From Bacteroidota bacterium (GTDB lineage Bacteria; Bacteroidota; Ignavibacteria; UBA10030; BY39), in assembly GCA_018830765.1 (NCBI GenBank), contig JAHJRJ010000033.1, positions 1 to 14,300 of the forward strand: a stretch of DNA of 14,300 bases, in the 5' to 3' direction. Below are positions 1 through 7,215 of this stretch, one piece after another; position 1 is the stretch's first letter; the number at the start of each line of letters is the position of its first letter. The position numbers and the translations under genes were made by a program. A model generated the notes under the pieces. It was not told the origin of the DNA and did not search any database. It saw only the letters and a program-made list of their open reading frames with translations.

Positions 1-213
1 ACTTCCTGCTTCGAGCGTGTCTTGGATATGCAGGTTAAAAGAATCGTCAGGGGCTAATACAGAAGCAATACCACCTTGCGCGTAGTTTGTGTTCGATTCC
101 GCTTTTGCCTTTTTGGTGATTATGGCAACCTTCCCAAATTCGGCTACATACAACGCGTAAGACAATCCGGCAATTCCACTCCCTATTACGAGGTAATCGG
201 TTTTAATTTCCAT
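1..213 (-). CDS. nadB: L-aspartate oxidase, N-terminal 71 residues (cut by left edge)
   Basis: NadB oxidises L-aspartate to iminoaspartate with FAD, the first step of de novo NAD synthesis in the cytoplasm; NadA then makes quinolinate. Only the N-terminus is visible. It opens with an FAD-binding Rossmann motif, GSGIAG at residues 11-16, after the beta strand DYLVI. It then has SNTNYAQGGIA at residues 40-50, a signature of the aspartate oxidase/succinate dehydrogenase flavoprotein family, followed by DTLEAG near residue 70. The serine/asparagine version of this motif points to NadB rather than SdhA or FrdA. The ATG at 211-213 lies three bases after the stop of the upstream aminotransferase gene, so the two are almost certainly co-transcribed. 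The rest of the gene, including the catalytic and capping domains, is outside the window. Confidence 0.9.
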   Translation of the reverse strand, partial: MEIKTDYLVIGSGIAGLSYALYVAEFGKVAIITKKAKAESNTNYAQGGIASVLAPDDSFNLHIQDTLEAGS

Positions 214-216
214 AAG

Positions 217-1398
217 CTACTTTGAGAAATTTTTGAAGCATGTTTCAAACTGTTCAATAACAAAATCAACTTCCTTAAAAGATAAAATCAAAGGAGGAAG
301 CAAGCGTATCACGTTCGTGTTAGTGCAATTAACAAGGACTTTATGCTCAAGCATTTCGTGAACAATCTTCTCACAGTCCGTTTGTAATTCAATACCGAGC
401 ATCATTCCTCTTCCTCTAACATCTCGAATCAAGCCCGGATATTTCGCTTTCAGGGAAATTAATTTTTCTTTTAAATAATTTCCGGTAACTATAGCGTTAT
501 CTATAACACCACGTTCCATAATTTCTTTGATAGTTTCGATACCTGCCGCACACGCTACAGGATTACCGCCGAATGTGGTTCCGTGTGTTCCGTAAGTGAA
601 TACATCGGCAACTTTTTCATTCCCCAAAAAGGCACCCAAAGGTAAACCACCTCCTAAAGGTTTTGCCACAACAACGATATCAGGAACAATATTCAAATGC
701 TCAAAAGCGAAGAACTTACCTGTTCTGCCTAATCCCGATTGTATCTCATCAGCTATCAGTAAAAATCCAAATTTATTTCTTAATTCATTTATCGTTTCAA
801 CAAAATCTATACTCGCCTCGTTAATTCCGCCTTCACCTTGAATAAATTCCAAAACGATTGCCAAAGTTGTTTCGTTTACTTTTGAGACAAGCTCAGAGCA
901 ATCGTTGTAAGTGCAAAAAGAAGTTCCTTGCAAGAAAGGCTCGTAACCGTTGCGATATTTTTCTCTGCCTGTAATGGACAAGGCGCCGAACGTTCTGCCG
1001 TGAAATGAGCCGTGGAACGATATAATCTCCGATTTAGATTTATCCTTTCCCCATTTGCGAGCGAGTTTTAATGCACCTTCCATCGCCTCGGTTCCGCTGT
1101 TTGAGAAAAATATTTTATTGAATTTTGAATACTTAATCAGTAATTCTGCTAATTCTATCTGTGGAGTTTGCAAGAAAAGATTGGAAAGATGAATGTATTT
1201 CTCTATTTGATTTTTGATTGCTTGATTTACTTTCGGATGGTTATAACCAAGAGAATTAACTGCTAACCCACCGAATATATCGAGATACCGAACGCCGGAT
1301 TTTGTGATTAGGTAGCATCCTTCTCCCTTTTCGATTTCGAGATTTAAACGTTTGTATGTTTTGAAAAAATATTTTTCTTCGAGTTCTTTAAGACTCAT
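217..1398 (-). CDS. argD: Class III PLP aminotransferase, acetylornithine aminotransferase-like
   Basis: This is a 393-residue fold-type I, class III PLP aminotransferase. The closest role I recognise is ArgD, which converts N-acetylglutamate semialdehyde plus glutamate to N-acetylornithine in arginine synthesis (some ArgD also act on succinyl-diaminopimelate). Visible signatures are GLAVNSLGYNHP at 44-55, the phosphate-binding SGTEA at 101-105, FHGRTFG at 132-138, the PLP-ring aspartate in ADEIQSGLGRTG (D217), the Schiff-base lysine in AKPLGGG (K246) and GTTFGGNP at 273-280. Length matches ArgD (about 400). The ATG overlaps the end of coaE by 11 bases, and nadB follows after three bases, so all three sit in one transcript. 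Other class III members, such as ornithine or 4-aminobutyrate aminotransferase, share these motifs. The family is therefore certain but the exact substrate is inferred, and no other arg genes are in view to support it. Confidence 0.8.
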   Translation of the reverse strand: MSLKELEEKYFFKTYKRLNLEIEKGEGCYLITKSGVRYLDIFGGLAVNSLGYNHPKVNQAIKNQIEKYIHLSNLFLQTPQIELAELLIKYSKFNKIFFSNSGTEAMEGALKLARKWGKDKSKSEIISFHGSFHGRTFGALSITGREKYRNGYEPFLQGTSFCTYNDCSELVSKVNETTLAIVLEFIQGEGGINEASIDFVETINELRNKFGFLLIADEIQSGLGRTGKFFAFEHLNIVPDIVVVAKPLGGGLPLGAFLGNEKVADVFTYGTHGTTFGGNPVACAAGIETIKEIMERGVIDNAIVTGNYLKEKLISLKAKYPGLIRDVRGRGMMLGIELQTDCEKIVHEMLEHKVLVNCTNTNVIRLLPPLILSFKEVDFVIEQFETCFKNFSK

Positions 1399-2008
1399 TC
1401 GATTTTTCAGCTAATTTATTTAAAATATTGTGTATGAATTTTACGTTAGTTTCGAGTTTTAATAAATTTTCATCGTTATGAATAATGAAATCAGCTTTGG
1501 AAATTTTTATTTCGGGTGGCATTTGAGACTTTAACCGGCTTAAAACATTTGCACTTTTTGTGTTATCCCGGTTCATCACTCGCTTTATACATAGCTCTTC
1601 GGGTGCATAAACAACAATAACATAATCAAGAATCTCATTTACTTTCGATTCGTAAATGAGAGCAGCTTCTAAAAATATTAGTTGCGTCTTATGTTTTCCC
1701 TCAAGCTTTTTGAAAATGTTTTGAATATGCTTAATTACATTCGGGTGGATAATATTTTCAAGATTTGATTTAAGTGTTTCGTCGTTGAAAATTAATTTTG
1801 CTAATTTTTTTCTATCAACACATCCTTCAGAAAGATAAATATCTTCACCGAATTCTTTTTTAACTCTTTTTTTTACTTCCTCGTCAGTATCAAGAATATC
1901 TTTAGCGAGGTTGTCGGCATAAATTACTTTTGAACCGAGTTTTTCAATAATTTTGCAGATTTCAGATTTCCCGCTGCCTATGCCGCCAGTTATTCCGATT
2001 TTGAGCAT
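1388..2008 (-). CDS. coaE: Dephospho-CoA kinase
   Basis: CoaE phosphorylates the 3'-hydroxyl of dephospho-CoA with ATP, the last step of coenzyme A synthesis. The protein is 206 residues when started at the ATG at 2006-2008; family members are about 200. It begins MLKIGITGGIGSGKS, so the Walker A P-loop (GGIGSGKS, residues 8-15) sits at its usual distance from the N-terminus. An upstream ATG at 2030-2032 would add eight residues lying inside the rny coding sequence, so I reject it. Further on, ADNLAKDILD, IHPNVIKHI and the strand LIFLEAALIYES (the usual PLLFE position) fit the substrate-binding CoA domain. The start is one base beyond the rny stop, with no clear Shine-Dalgarno sequence, so translational coupling to rny is likely. 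The 3' end overlaps the aminotransferase gene. Confidence 0.93.
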   Translation of the reverse strand: MLKIGITGGIGSGKSEICKIIEKLGSKVIYADNLAKDILDTDEEVKKRVKKEFGEDIYLSEGCVDRKKLAKLIFNDETLKSNLENIIHPNVIKHIQNIFKKLEGKHKTQLIFLEAALIYESKVNEILDYVIVVYAPEELCIKRVMNRDNTKSANVLSRLKSQMPPEIKISKADFIIHNDENLLKLETNVKFIHNILNKLAEKSNES

Positions 2009-2009
2009 A

Positions 2010-3581
2010 TTATTTTGCGTACGATACTGCACGACGTTCGCGAATAATTGTTACTTTAATCTGTCCCGGATACTCAAGCTCCGCTTCAATTTTCTTTGCA
2101 ATGTCATGGGCAAGTTGGTCGGCTCTTGCGTCGTCTATTTTTTCGGGTTCGACCATAACTCTTATCTCGCGGCCTGCTTGTATTGCATACGATTTGGATA
2201 CGCCTTCGAAAGATTGGGCAACTGATTCGAGTTTTTCAAGACGCTTGAGATACCCTTCAACAGATTCACGCCTTGCGCCGGGCCTAGCTCCGCTTATTGC
2301 ATCTGCGGCTTGTACGAGAGCCGAGATGGGCGATTCCATCGGCATATCATCGTGGTGTGAACCGATGACGTTGACCACCAACGAATGCTCGTTATATTTC
2401 TTTGCAAACTCATAACCGATTAAAGCATGCGGTCCGTCAGCGGTTTTATCTACTGTTTTACCGATGTCGTGCAGCAGAGCTGCTCTGCGCGCTAACGTTG
2501 TATCTAAACCAAGCTCGGCAGCCATTAGTCCAGTCAAGTGTGCAACTTCAATACTATGAGAAAGAAGATTTTGTCCATACGACGACCTGTATTTCATCTT
2601 ACCTACACATTTGATTATTTCGGGATGTCCACCGTGTAAACCTAACTCCATAAGAACGTTTTCACCGGAGCGTAAAATTTCATCCTCCACCTCCGCTCGG
2701 ACTTTTTCAACAACTTCTTCGATTCTTGTCGGATGTATTCTACCGTCAGTCATCAGCTTCTCTAAAGCAATCTTCGCAACTTCACGCCTGATAGGGTCGA
2801 AAGCCGAAAGAATAACAGCTTCGGGAGTGTCGTCTACAATCACATCTACTCCGGTTACCGCCTCGAAAGCCCTGATATTTCTTCCTTCCCTGCCAATAAT
2901 TCTTCCCTTCATCTCGTCGCTTTGGATGTTTAATACACTAACAGTAGATTCGACTGAGTAATCGGCAGCAAAACGTTGTATTGCTTGGATTATGATTTTT
3001 TGAGCTTCTTTTTTCTCCTCCAGTTTAGTTTGGTCGCGTATAGCTTTTAATTGTGAGGCAGACTCGTTTTTAGTTTCTTGTAAAAGATTGTCCAACAACA
3101 ATTTTTTAGCCTCTTCGGGAGTCATTCCAGCGATACGCATAAGGCGCGTATTTTGTTCGTGAAGCAATCTATTTAATTCTTGAGCTTTTTCTTGGACTAC
3201 TTTTGTCTTCGCATCAAGTTCCTTTTTGAGTGCGATATAATCTTGCTCTTTTTTATTGATTATATCAACTTTTTTATCGAAGTTTTCTTCGCGCTGATTG
3301 AGTTGTTTTTCATATGCTATTAACTTATTGCGTTTTTGATTTACTTCGTTATCATAGTCCTGTTTCTTTTTATACCACTCGTCTTTTATCTCAATCAGTT
3401 TTTCTTTTTTTGTAGCAGCTGCTTCCTTCTCGGCGTTTTGAATAATCTGCTTAGCACGATCTTCGGCGCTCGTAATTTTATTTTGACCACTTCTGTTGCT
3501 GAAATACCATCCTAAAAAGAAAGTCAAACCGGCGATTACAACAACCATCGGAATAAGTATGTATATATCAAAATCAAACAT
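2010..3581 (-). CDS. rny: Ribonuclease Y
   Basis: RNase Y is a membrane-anchored endoribonuclease that starts mRNA turnover and RNA processing in many bacteria lacking RNase E. From the ATG at 3579-3581 the protein has 523 residues, close to the family norm of about 520. It shows an N-terminal membrane helix (about residues 7-25, rich in V, I, L and F), then a long charged coiled coil (about 35-200). A KH domain follows, with GRIIGREGRNIRAFE at 226-240. The HD domain contains LLHDIGK (H371, D372) and IGSHHDD around 407-412, the metal-binding residues for phosphodiester hydrolysis. A further in-frame ATG at 3609-3611 would add ten residues, but GGAGG lies four bases before the chosen start. 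The gene follows the 6S RNA by about 170 bases and is directly upstream of coaE. Confidence 0.95.
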   Translation of the reverse strand: MFDFDIYILIPMVVVIAGLTFFLGWYFSNRSGQNKITSAEDRAKQIIQNAEKEAAATKKEKLIEIKDEWYKKKQDYDNEVNQKRNKLIAYEKQLNQREENFDKKVDIINKKEQDYIALKKELDAKTKVVQEKAQELNRLLHEQNTRLMRIAGMTPEEAKKLLLDNLLQETKNESASQLKAIRDQTKLEEKKEAQKIIIQAIQRFAADYSVESTVSVLNIQSDEMKGRIIGREGRNIRAFEAVTGVDVIVDDTPEAVILSAFDPIRREVAKIALEKLMTDGRIHPTRIEEVVEKVRAEVEDEILRSGENVLMELGLHGGHPEIIKCVGKMKYRSSYGQNLLSHSIEVAHLTGLMAAELGLDTTLARRAALLHDIGKTVDKTADGPHALIGYEFAKKYNEHSLVVNVIGSHHDDMPMESPISALVQAADAISGARPGARRESVEGYLKRLEKLESVAQSFEGVSKSYAIQAGREIRVMVEPEKIDDARADQLAHDIAKKIEAELEYPGQIKVTIIRERRAVSYAK

Positions 3582-3585
3582 ATAA

Positions 3586-3590
3586 CCTCC
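3586..3590 (-). promoter_or_regulatory. Ribosome binding site that decides the rny start
   Basis: On the minus strand GGAGG is followed by four bases and then the ATG at 3581. This strong Shine-Dalgarno match places the rny start at the second of two in-frame ATG codons. Confidence 0.75.
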
Positions 3591-3670
3591 AATATTACTA
3601 ATAATTTTCAATAATTAATTGATGTTATGCAAACAGCTACAAGAATGTTTTTTTTACCAATTTACTACGA

Positions 3671-3715
3671 ACTCATCCCCCGGGGTTTGGCTTAAACGTT
3701 GATAGGGGGTTGAGT
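3671..3715 (-). repeat. Hairpin in the 5' leader of rny, function unknown
   Basis: The arms at 3671-3681 and 3705-3715 pair over ten of eleven positions (ACTCA, one mismatch, then five G-C pairs), with a loop of 23 bases. The left arm continues into GGGG, so the C-rich arm could pair locally instead. No T-run follows directly on either strand, so it is not a standard intrinsic terminator. It lies between the 6S RNA terminator and rny and could be an RNA-stability or processing element of the rny leader, or a degenerate dispersed palindrome. I see no protein gene between 3582 and 3750. Confidence 0.5.
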
Positions 3716-3751
3716 TATAATAATAAATATGCGTAACATCAGTAATTAAAT

Positions 3752-3979
3752 AAAAAAGCCACACGCAACAATAGATCAAAGGTATTGAAAGAACCTCTTT
3801 CATATACAGTGGGTGCCTGCCAGAACGTTTCTTACTTCCACTGCAGCATATTAGATTTTACTCTGATGCCGACCCTTAAGGGTTGAGGCCTGTAATACGA
3901 CGTTCCTGAGTCAAGCTCCCTATTAAAGTTACTTGTCAGGTTCTTTAATAAAGTTGACTATGGTTGACGGTGTGGCTTT
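3752..3979 (-). ncRNA. ssrS: 6S RNA
   Basis: 6S RNA binds the housekeeping RNA polymerase holoenzyme by mimicking an open promoter, and so lowers transcription in stationary phase. Read on the minus strand, the region folds into the family's long rod. The closing stem pairs 3970-3979 (AAAGCCACAC) with 3755-3764 (GTGTGGCTTT). Further pairs follow inside: CAAC with GTTG, ATAG with CTAT, and TCAA with TTGA. Next comes a perfect nine-base stem, AAAGAACCT with AGGTTCTTT. A large internal bubble follows on both strands, then GGAACGT with ACGTTCT, and a terminal part with ACCCTTAAGGGT. A T-run at 3752-3757 ends it. The position directly downstream of zapA is the classic ssrS location. At about 225 bases it is longer than the E. 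coli RNA (184). The exact 5' end is uncertain because the RNA may be processed from a zapA transcript. Confidence 0.82.
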
Positions 3980-4043
3980 AAAAAAAATATTATTATTTAA
4001 AAGAACAACGGAGACGACGATTCATTCTGGTGTTGAGTCAACA

Positions 4044-4331
4044 TTACTCAAGTATCTTGTCAAGGTATTCATTCATTTTATTAATCTCGAGATGTGCGTG
4101 AGCCAACACTTTTTGGTTATTTTCACGTTCCTTGAATAGATCTTCGGTAATGTTTAAGGCGGACAAAACAGCTACTGTCAAAGGTGGTTGTTCGGGAATT
4201 TTGTTATGTATAGTATTGATCATCTCGTCAACATAACTTGCGACTTTTTTAGTCAAATCATCGCTTTCGCCTCGCAGCGGATACTCTGTCCCGAAAATTT
4301 TAACCCGTATACTTTTTCCTTCTGTTGCCAT
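4044..4331 (-). CDS. zapA: Cell division protein ZapA
   Basis: ZapA is a small cytoplasmic protein that crosslinks FtsZ filaments and stabilises the Z-ring. The 95-residue product has the family layout. An N-terminal beta-rich head has IRVKIFGTEYPLRGESDD at about 8-25, where the family typically shows I-x-G-x-x-Y followed by a charged turn. A first helix follows, then LTVAVLSALNITEDLFK at about 51-67 (the usual AALNIADEL region), and a C-terminal coiled-coil helix to residue 95. A purine-rich AAGGAA lies a few bases before the ATG. The gene ends about 65 bases before the 6S RNA and is preceded by a small coiled-coil gene, 75 bases upstream. This pairing with 6S RNA is also known in proteobacteria. 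Confidence 0.9.
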   Translation of the reverse strand: MATEGKSIRVKIFGTEYPLRGESDDLTKKVASYVDEMINTIHNKIPEQPPLTVAVLSALNITEDLFKERENNQKVLAHAHLEINKMNEYLDKILE

Positions 4332-4406
4332 GTCTGTTCCTTCAATCTAGTAAATTTTTATTCTCATCACCAATACCTGATTCCGTTCTCATAGTCAATT
4401 ATTTAT

Positions 4407-4748
4407 TTATATATGCGAATTGATTTTTGCGATCAGTTCGCTAATTCGTTTTTTTAATACTTCTTTTTCTTGCGGTGAAAAGGAGTTATCACCTGAGCTG
4501 GCTATCCGTGCAAATTCAGCTCGAAGCTGTGCAATTTCCTGTTCTCTGGAAGCCAATACCATTTTTACTTCTTCGTACTTCTGCTTTAAGTCTTGATTCT
4601 CTGATTTTAGTACTTGATTTTCTTCTTTAACTACAAAGATAATTTCGGAAGCCTTCCGAATTTTTTCCCAAAGGCTTTTTATCTCGACTTCGATATCTTT
4701 GCCTTCGATACTATCTTTTATGTTTGTACTAAGATGTTGGTAATCCAA
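4407..4748 (-). CDS. Small coiled-coil protein between pheT and zapA, TTG start
   Basis: The 113-residue product matches no family I can name with confidence. Residues about 18-82 form a long charged coiled coil with heptad-spaced hydrophobics (for example ENQVLKSENQDLKQKYEEV). A serine/glycine linker, SSGDNSFSPQEKE, follows at about 84-96, then a short amphipathic helix ending KINSHI. There is no signal peptide or membrane segment. The start codon is TTG at 4746-4748, backed by AGGAG six bases upstream. It lies 19 bases after the pheT stop and 75 bases before zapA, so it is probably co-transcribed with both. By size, shape and neighbour it could act with ZapA at the division site, as the unrelated coiled-coil ZapB does in E. 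coli; that role is inference from context only. Confidence 0.8.
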   Translation of the reverse strand: MDYQHLSTNIKDSIEGKDIEVEIKSLWEKIRKASEIIFVVKEENQVLKSENQDLKQKYEEVKMVLASREQEIAQLRAEFARIASSGDNSFSPQEKEVLKKRISELIAKINSHI

Positions 4749-4754
4749 GTGAAA

Positions 4755-4759
4755 CTCCT
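4755..4759 (-). promoter_or_regulatory. Ribosome binding site supporting the TTG start of the coiled-coil gene
   Basis: AGGAG on the minus strand is six bases from the TTG at 4748. There is no ATG or GTG at a comparable distance in this frame, so the site decides the start. Confidence 0.7.
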
Positions 4760-4767
4760 AATGGTTT

Positions 4768-7206
4768 TTATTTCCTTATTTCTGCACCGTGCTTAGAGTT
4801 CATTCCGTTAATTATTTTTTCAATCACAACCTCAACTTCTTCGTCAGTTAAGGTTTTTTCTTCAGATAAAAATTTAATTGTGAAAGCAAAACTCTTTTTA
4901 TTTTTATCTATTTGATTTCCTGTATAAAGGTCGAACAATTCTACAGATTTTACAAGACCACCACCTAACGATTTTATCGTTTCGCTTAATTCTGCAAAAG
5001 ATATATTTGCTTCAACGACAAATGCCAGATCACGTATTACCGACGGAAACGTTGGTAACGACTTGTACTTTTTATCCGATTGATATAATTGCTTTAATCT
5101 ATCAACACTAAGTTCGGCTACATATACATCTTGTTCTATGCTATACTTTTTTAGAATTTCGTCATTGATTTTTCCTAAATATCCGACTTCAATGTTCTGA
5201 ATTTCTATAGAAATAGCCGAATCAACTAAAGCTTTAGTAGCATGATATGGAATAAATTTATATTTGTCAAGTAAAATCTTTAAAAATATATCTTCTATTA
5301 CTCCTTTTATGTCAAAAATATCAGATTTCCGTTCATGAACCGACCAATTCAGGAAATCTGACTGGCCACATTTCACCAGTATCAACCTCTCCTCTTCCGA
5401 GTATCCTGTTACTAGTGTTGACATTTCAGTTTCATCAACCGAAAAGTAAACTCGTCCGATTTCAAATAGATTTAAATTCTTTTCTTGACGATTGATGTTG
5501 TTTCTAACTATTTCCAACATCGAGGGAATCAGACTTGTGCGCATTGCATTCATCTCACGACTTAGAGGATTTTTCAGTATGACTACATTCTCGCTTGTGA
5601 GCGACGCAACTTCTTGACTCAGTAAACTATTTGTAATTACCTCGTTGAAACCGCGCCCTGCTAACCATTGTCTTAATTCATCATTAAATTCGATTTTAGG
5701 AGTTTGTGAAGAGAATTTTATGTAAGAGGTTGTTTTCGTTTCGATTCGGTCATAACCATAAAGACGAGCAACTTCTTCGATAACATCTATCTCTCTTTCG
5801 ATATCAGGCCTAAACGTTGGTACTTCATATAATAAAACAGAATCCTTATCTTTTTTCTTTAAGATATTTTTAAGTTGAATTCCGATTCTGCCTAATAAAC
5901 TTTTAACTTCTTCTGAAGATAAATTAGTCCCTAAAATAGAATTGACTTTCGACAATCTAACTTTAATTTTAACAGGTTTAAATTTTTTAGGATAAACATC
6001 GAGGACACCTTTTAAAATTTTTCCTCCTGCAATTTTAGAAATCAATTGTGTACAACGATCGAGTGCGTAAACGGTAATATTCGGGTCTGCTCCCCTCTCG
6101 AATCGTTGTGAAGCATTAGTATTCAACCCAATATATTTGGAAGACCTTCTAATGTTACTCGGATTGAAATAAGCGCTTTCGATTAAAATATTTTGAGTCG
6201 ATTCGGATATTTCTGAATTTAAACCACCCATTACGCCGGCGATTGCGACGGGCTTTTCTGCATCACAGATTAAGAGTGTATTTTCTTTTAATTCCCTCCC
6301 TTTTTCATCGAGCGTTGTAAAATACTCCCCGTCTGATGCAGTCCGAACAATAATTGTGTGAGACTCTAATTTATCATAATCAAAAGCATGAAGCGGATGA
6401 CCTGTTTCCATTAAAACATAATTAGTTACATCAACCACATTATTGATTGGTCGAATGCCGACTGCTGATAATCTGTTTTGCAGCCATTTTGGTGAAGGTC
6501 CGATTTTTATATTTTTTATGACACGCGCCGAATATCGAGGACAATTATTAGAATCTTTTATAACTACACTTGCGTTTTTCGAAACGAGTTCCTTATCTTC
6601 CTTGAACTTAATTGACGGTACCATCAGTTGCTTTTTCAATAAAGCAGCAACTTCGCGAGCAATTCCGATATGGCTCAAACAATCGGGACGATTAGGTGTA
6701 ATGCCCACCTCAAACACAACATCATTCAGACCCAAAAAATCAGCAAAAGCTTGACCTATTTGTGTATCATTTCCTAAAATATAAATTCCATCTTTGTCTT
6801 CACCGATATCCAGTTCATACTCCGAACATATCATTCCATTCGACTCCACGCCGCGTATTTTGGCTTTAGTCAGAGTAAACGGTTTGCCTTCCGGGTCGTG
6901 TTGATTTTTAGGGATTGTAGCTCCGACAAGTCCGACCACCACATGCTGCCCCACAGCAACATTCGGAGCACCACAAACTATTTTAAGATTTTGTGCGACG
7001 ATATCAACATCGCAAACGGTTAGTTTATCTGCATTCGGATGTTTGGGAACACCCAGGACTTTACCGATGACAAAATTTTTGTATTTCTCACCGAGATATT
7101 CGATACTTTCAACTTCTAAACCGGCATTAGTTAGTTTTACTGCTAATTTATCGGGTGGAAGATTTATTTTTACGTATTGGTTTAACCAGTTTAATGAAAT
7201 TTTCAT
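4768..7206 (-). CDS. pheT: Phenylalanyl-tRNA synthetase beta subunit
   Basis: PheT is the tRNA-binding and editing subunit of the alpha2-beta2 phenylalanyl-tRNA synthetase. At 812 residues it is a full-length bacterial form (about 800). The domains run in the expected order. An OB-fold tRNA-binding domain spans about 42-155 (GKVLGVPKHPNADKLTVC, IVCGAPNV). The B3/B4 editing domain spans about 215-395 (RPINNVVDVTNYV at 252-264, GHPLHAFD, GGLNSEI). B5 spans about 408-485 (PTFRPDIEREIDVIEEVAR at 463-481, LYGYDRI). The pseudo-catalytic core with FEIGRVYF follows at 581-588. The C-terminal ferredoxin-fold anticodon-binding domain runs from about 718 (FPSVIRDLAFVV). It starts nine bases after the pheS stop without a strong ribosome binding site, consistent with coupled translation of equal subunits. 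Confidence 0.97.
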   Translation of the reverse strand: MKISLNWLNQYVKINLPPDKLAVKLTNAGLEVESIEYLGEKYKNFVIGKVLGVPKHPNADKLTVCDVDIVAQNLKIVCGAPNVAVGQHVVVGLVGATIPKNQHDPEGKPFTLTKAKIRGVESNGMICSEYELDIGEDKDGIYILGNDTQIGQAFADFLGLNDVVFEVGITPNRPDCLSHIGIAREVAALLKKQLMVPSIKFKEDKELVSKNASVVIKDSNNCPRYSARVIKNIKIGPSPKWLQNRLSAVGIRPINNVVDVTNYVLMETGHPLHAFDYDKLESHTIIVRTASDGEYFTTLDEKGRELKENTLLICDAEKPVAIAGVMGGLNSEISESTQNILIESAYFNPSNIRRSSKYIGLNTNASQRFERGADPNITVYALDRCTQLISKIAGGKILKGVLDVYPKKFKPVKIKVRLSKVNSILGTNLSSEEVKSLLGRIGIQLKNILKKKDKDSVLLYEVPTFRPDIEREIDVIEEVARLYGYDRIETKTTSYIKFSSQTPKIEFNDELRQWLAGRGFNEVITNSLLSQEVASLTSENVVILKNPLSREMNAMRTSLIPSMLEIVRNNINRQEKNLNLFEIGRVYFSVDETEMSTLVTGYSEEERLILVKCGQSDFLNWSVHERKSDIFDIKGVIEDIFLKILLDKYKFIPYHATKALVDSAISIEIQNIEVGYLGKINDEILKKYSIEQDVYVAELSVDRLKQLYQSDKKYKSLPTFPSVIRDLAFVVEANISFAELSETIKSLGGGLVKSVELFDLYTGNQIDKNKKSFAFTIKFLSEEKTLTDEEVEVVIEKIINGMNSKHGAEIRK

Positions 7207-7215
7207 TTTCGTAGT

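Noticed and set aside
2030..2032. Upstream ATG as the coaE start
   Set aside because: The eight extra residues precede the normal N-terminal P-loop strand and overlap the end of rny.
2101..2961. Several plus-strand reading frames opposite rny
   Set aside because: They are shadows of a well-identified gene; there is no ribosome binding site or protein-like composition.
3609..3611. Upstream ATG as the rny start
   Set aside because: The downstream ATG has GGAGG at good spacing, and the protein then begins like other RNase Y proteins just before the membrane helix.
3960..4043. Dedicated promoter for the 6S RNA
   Set aside because: TTGTTC and AT-rich hexamers occur upstream, but no pair with 16-18 base spacing and a sensible start point could be defended.
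3933..4139. Plus-strand reading frame over the 6S RNA and the zapA end
   Set aside because: It is antisense to a structured RNA and to zapA, with no family signature.
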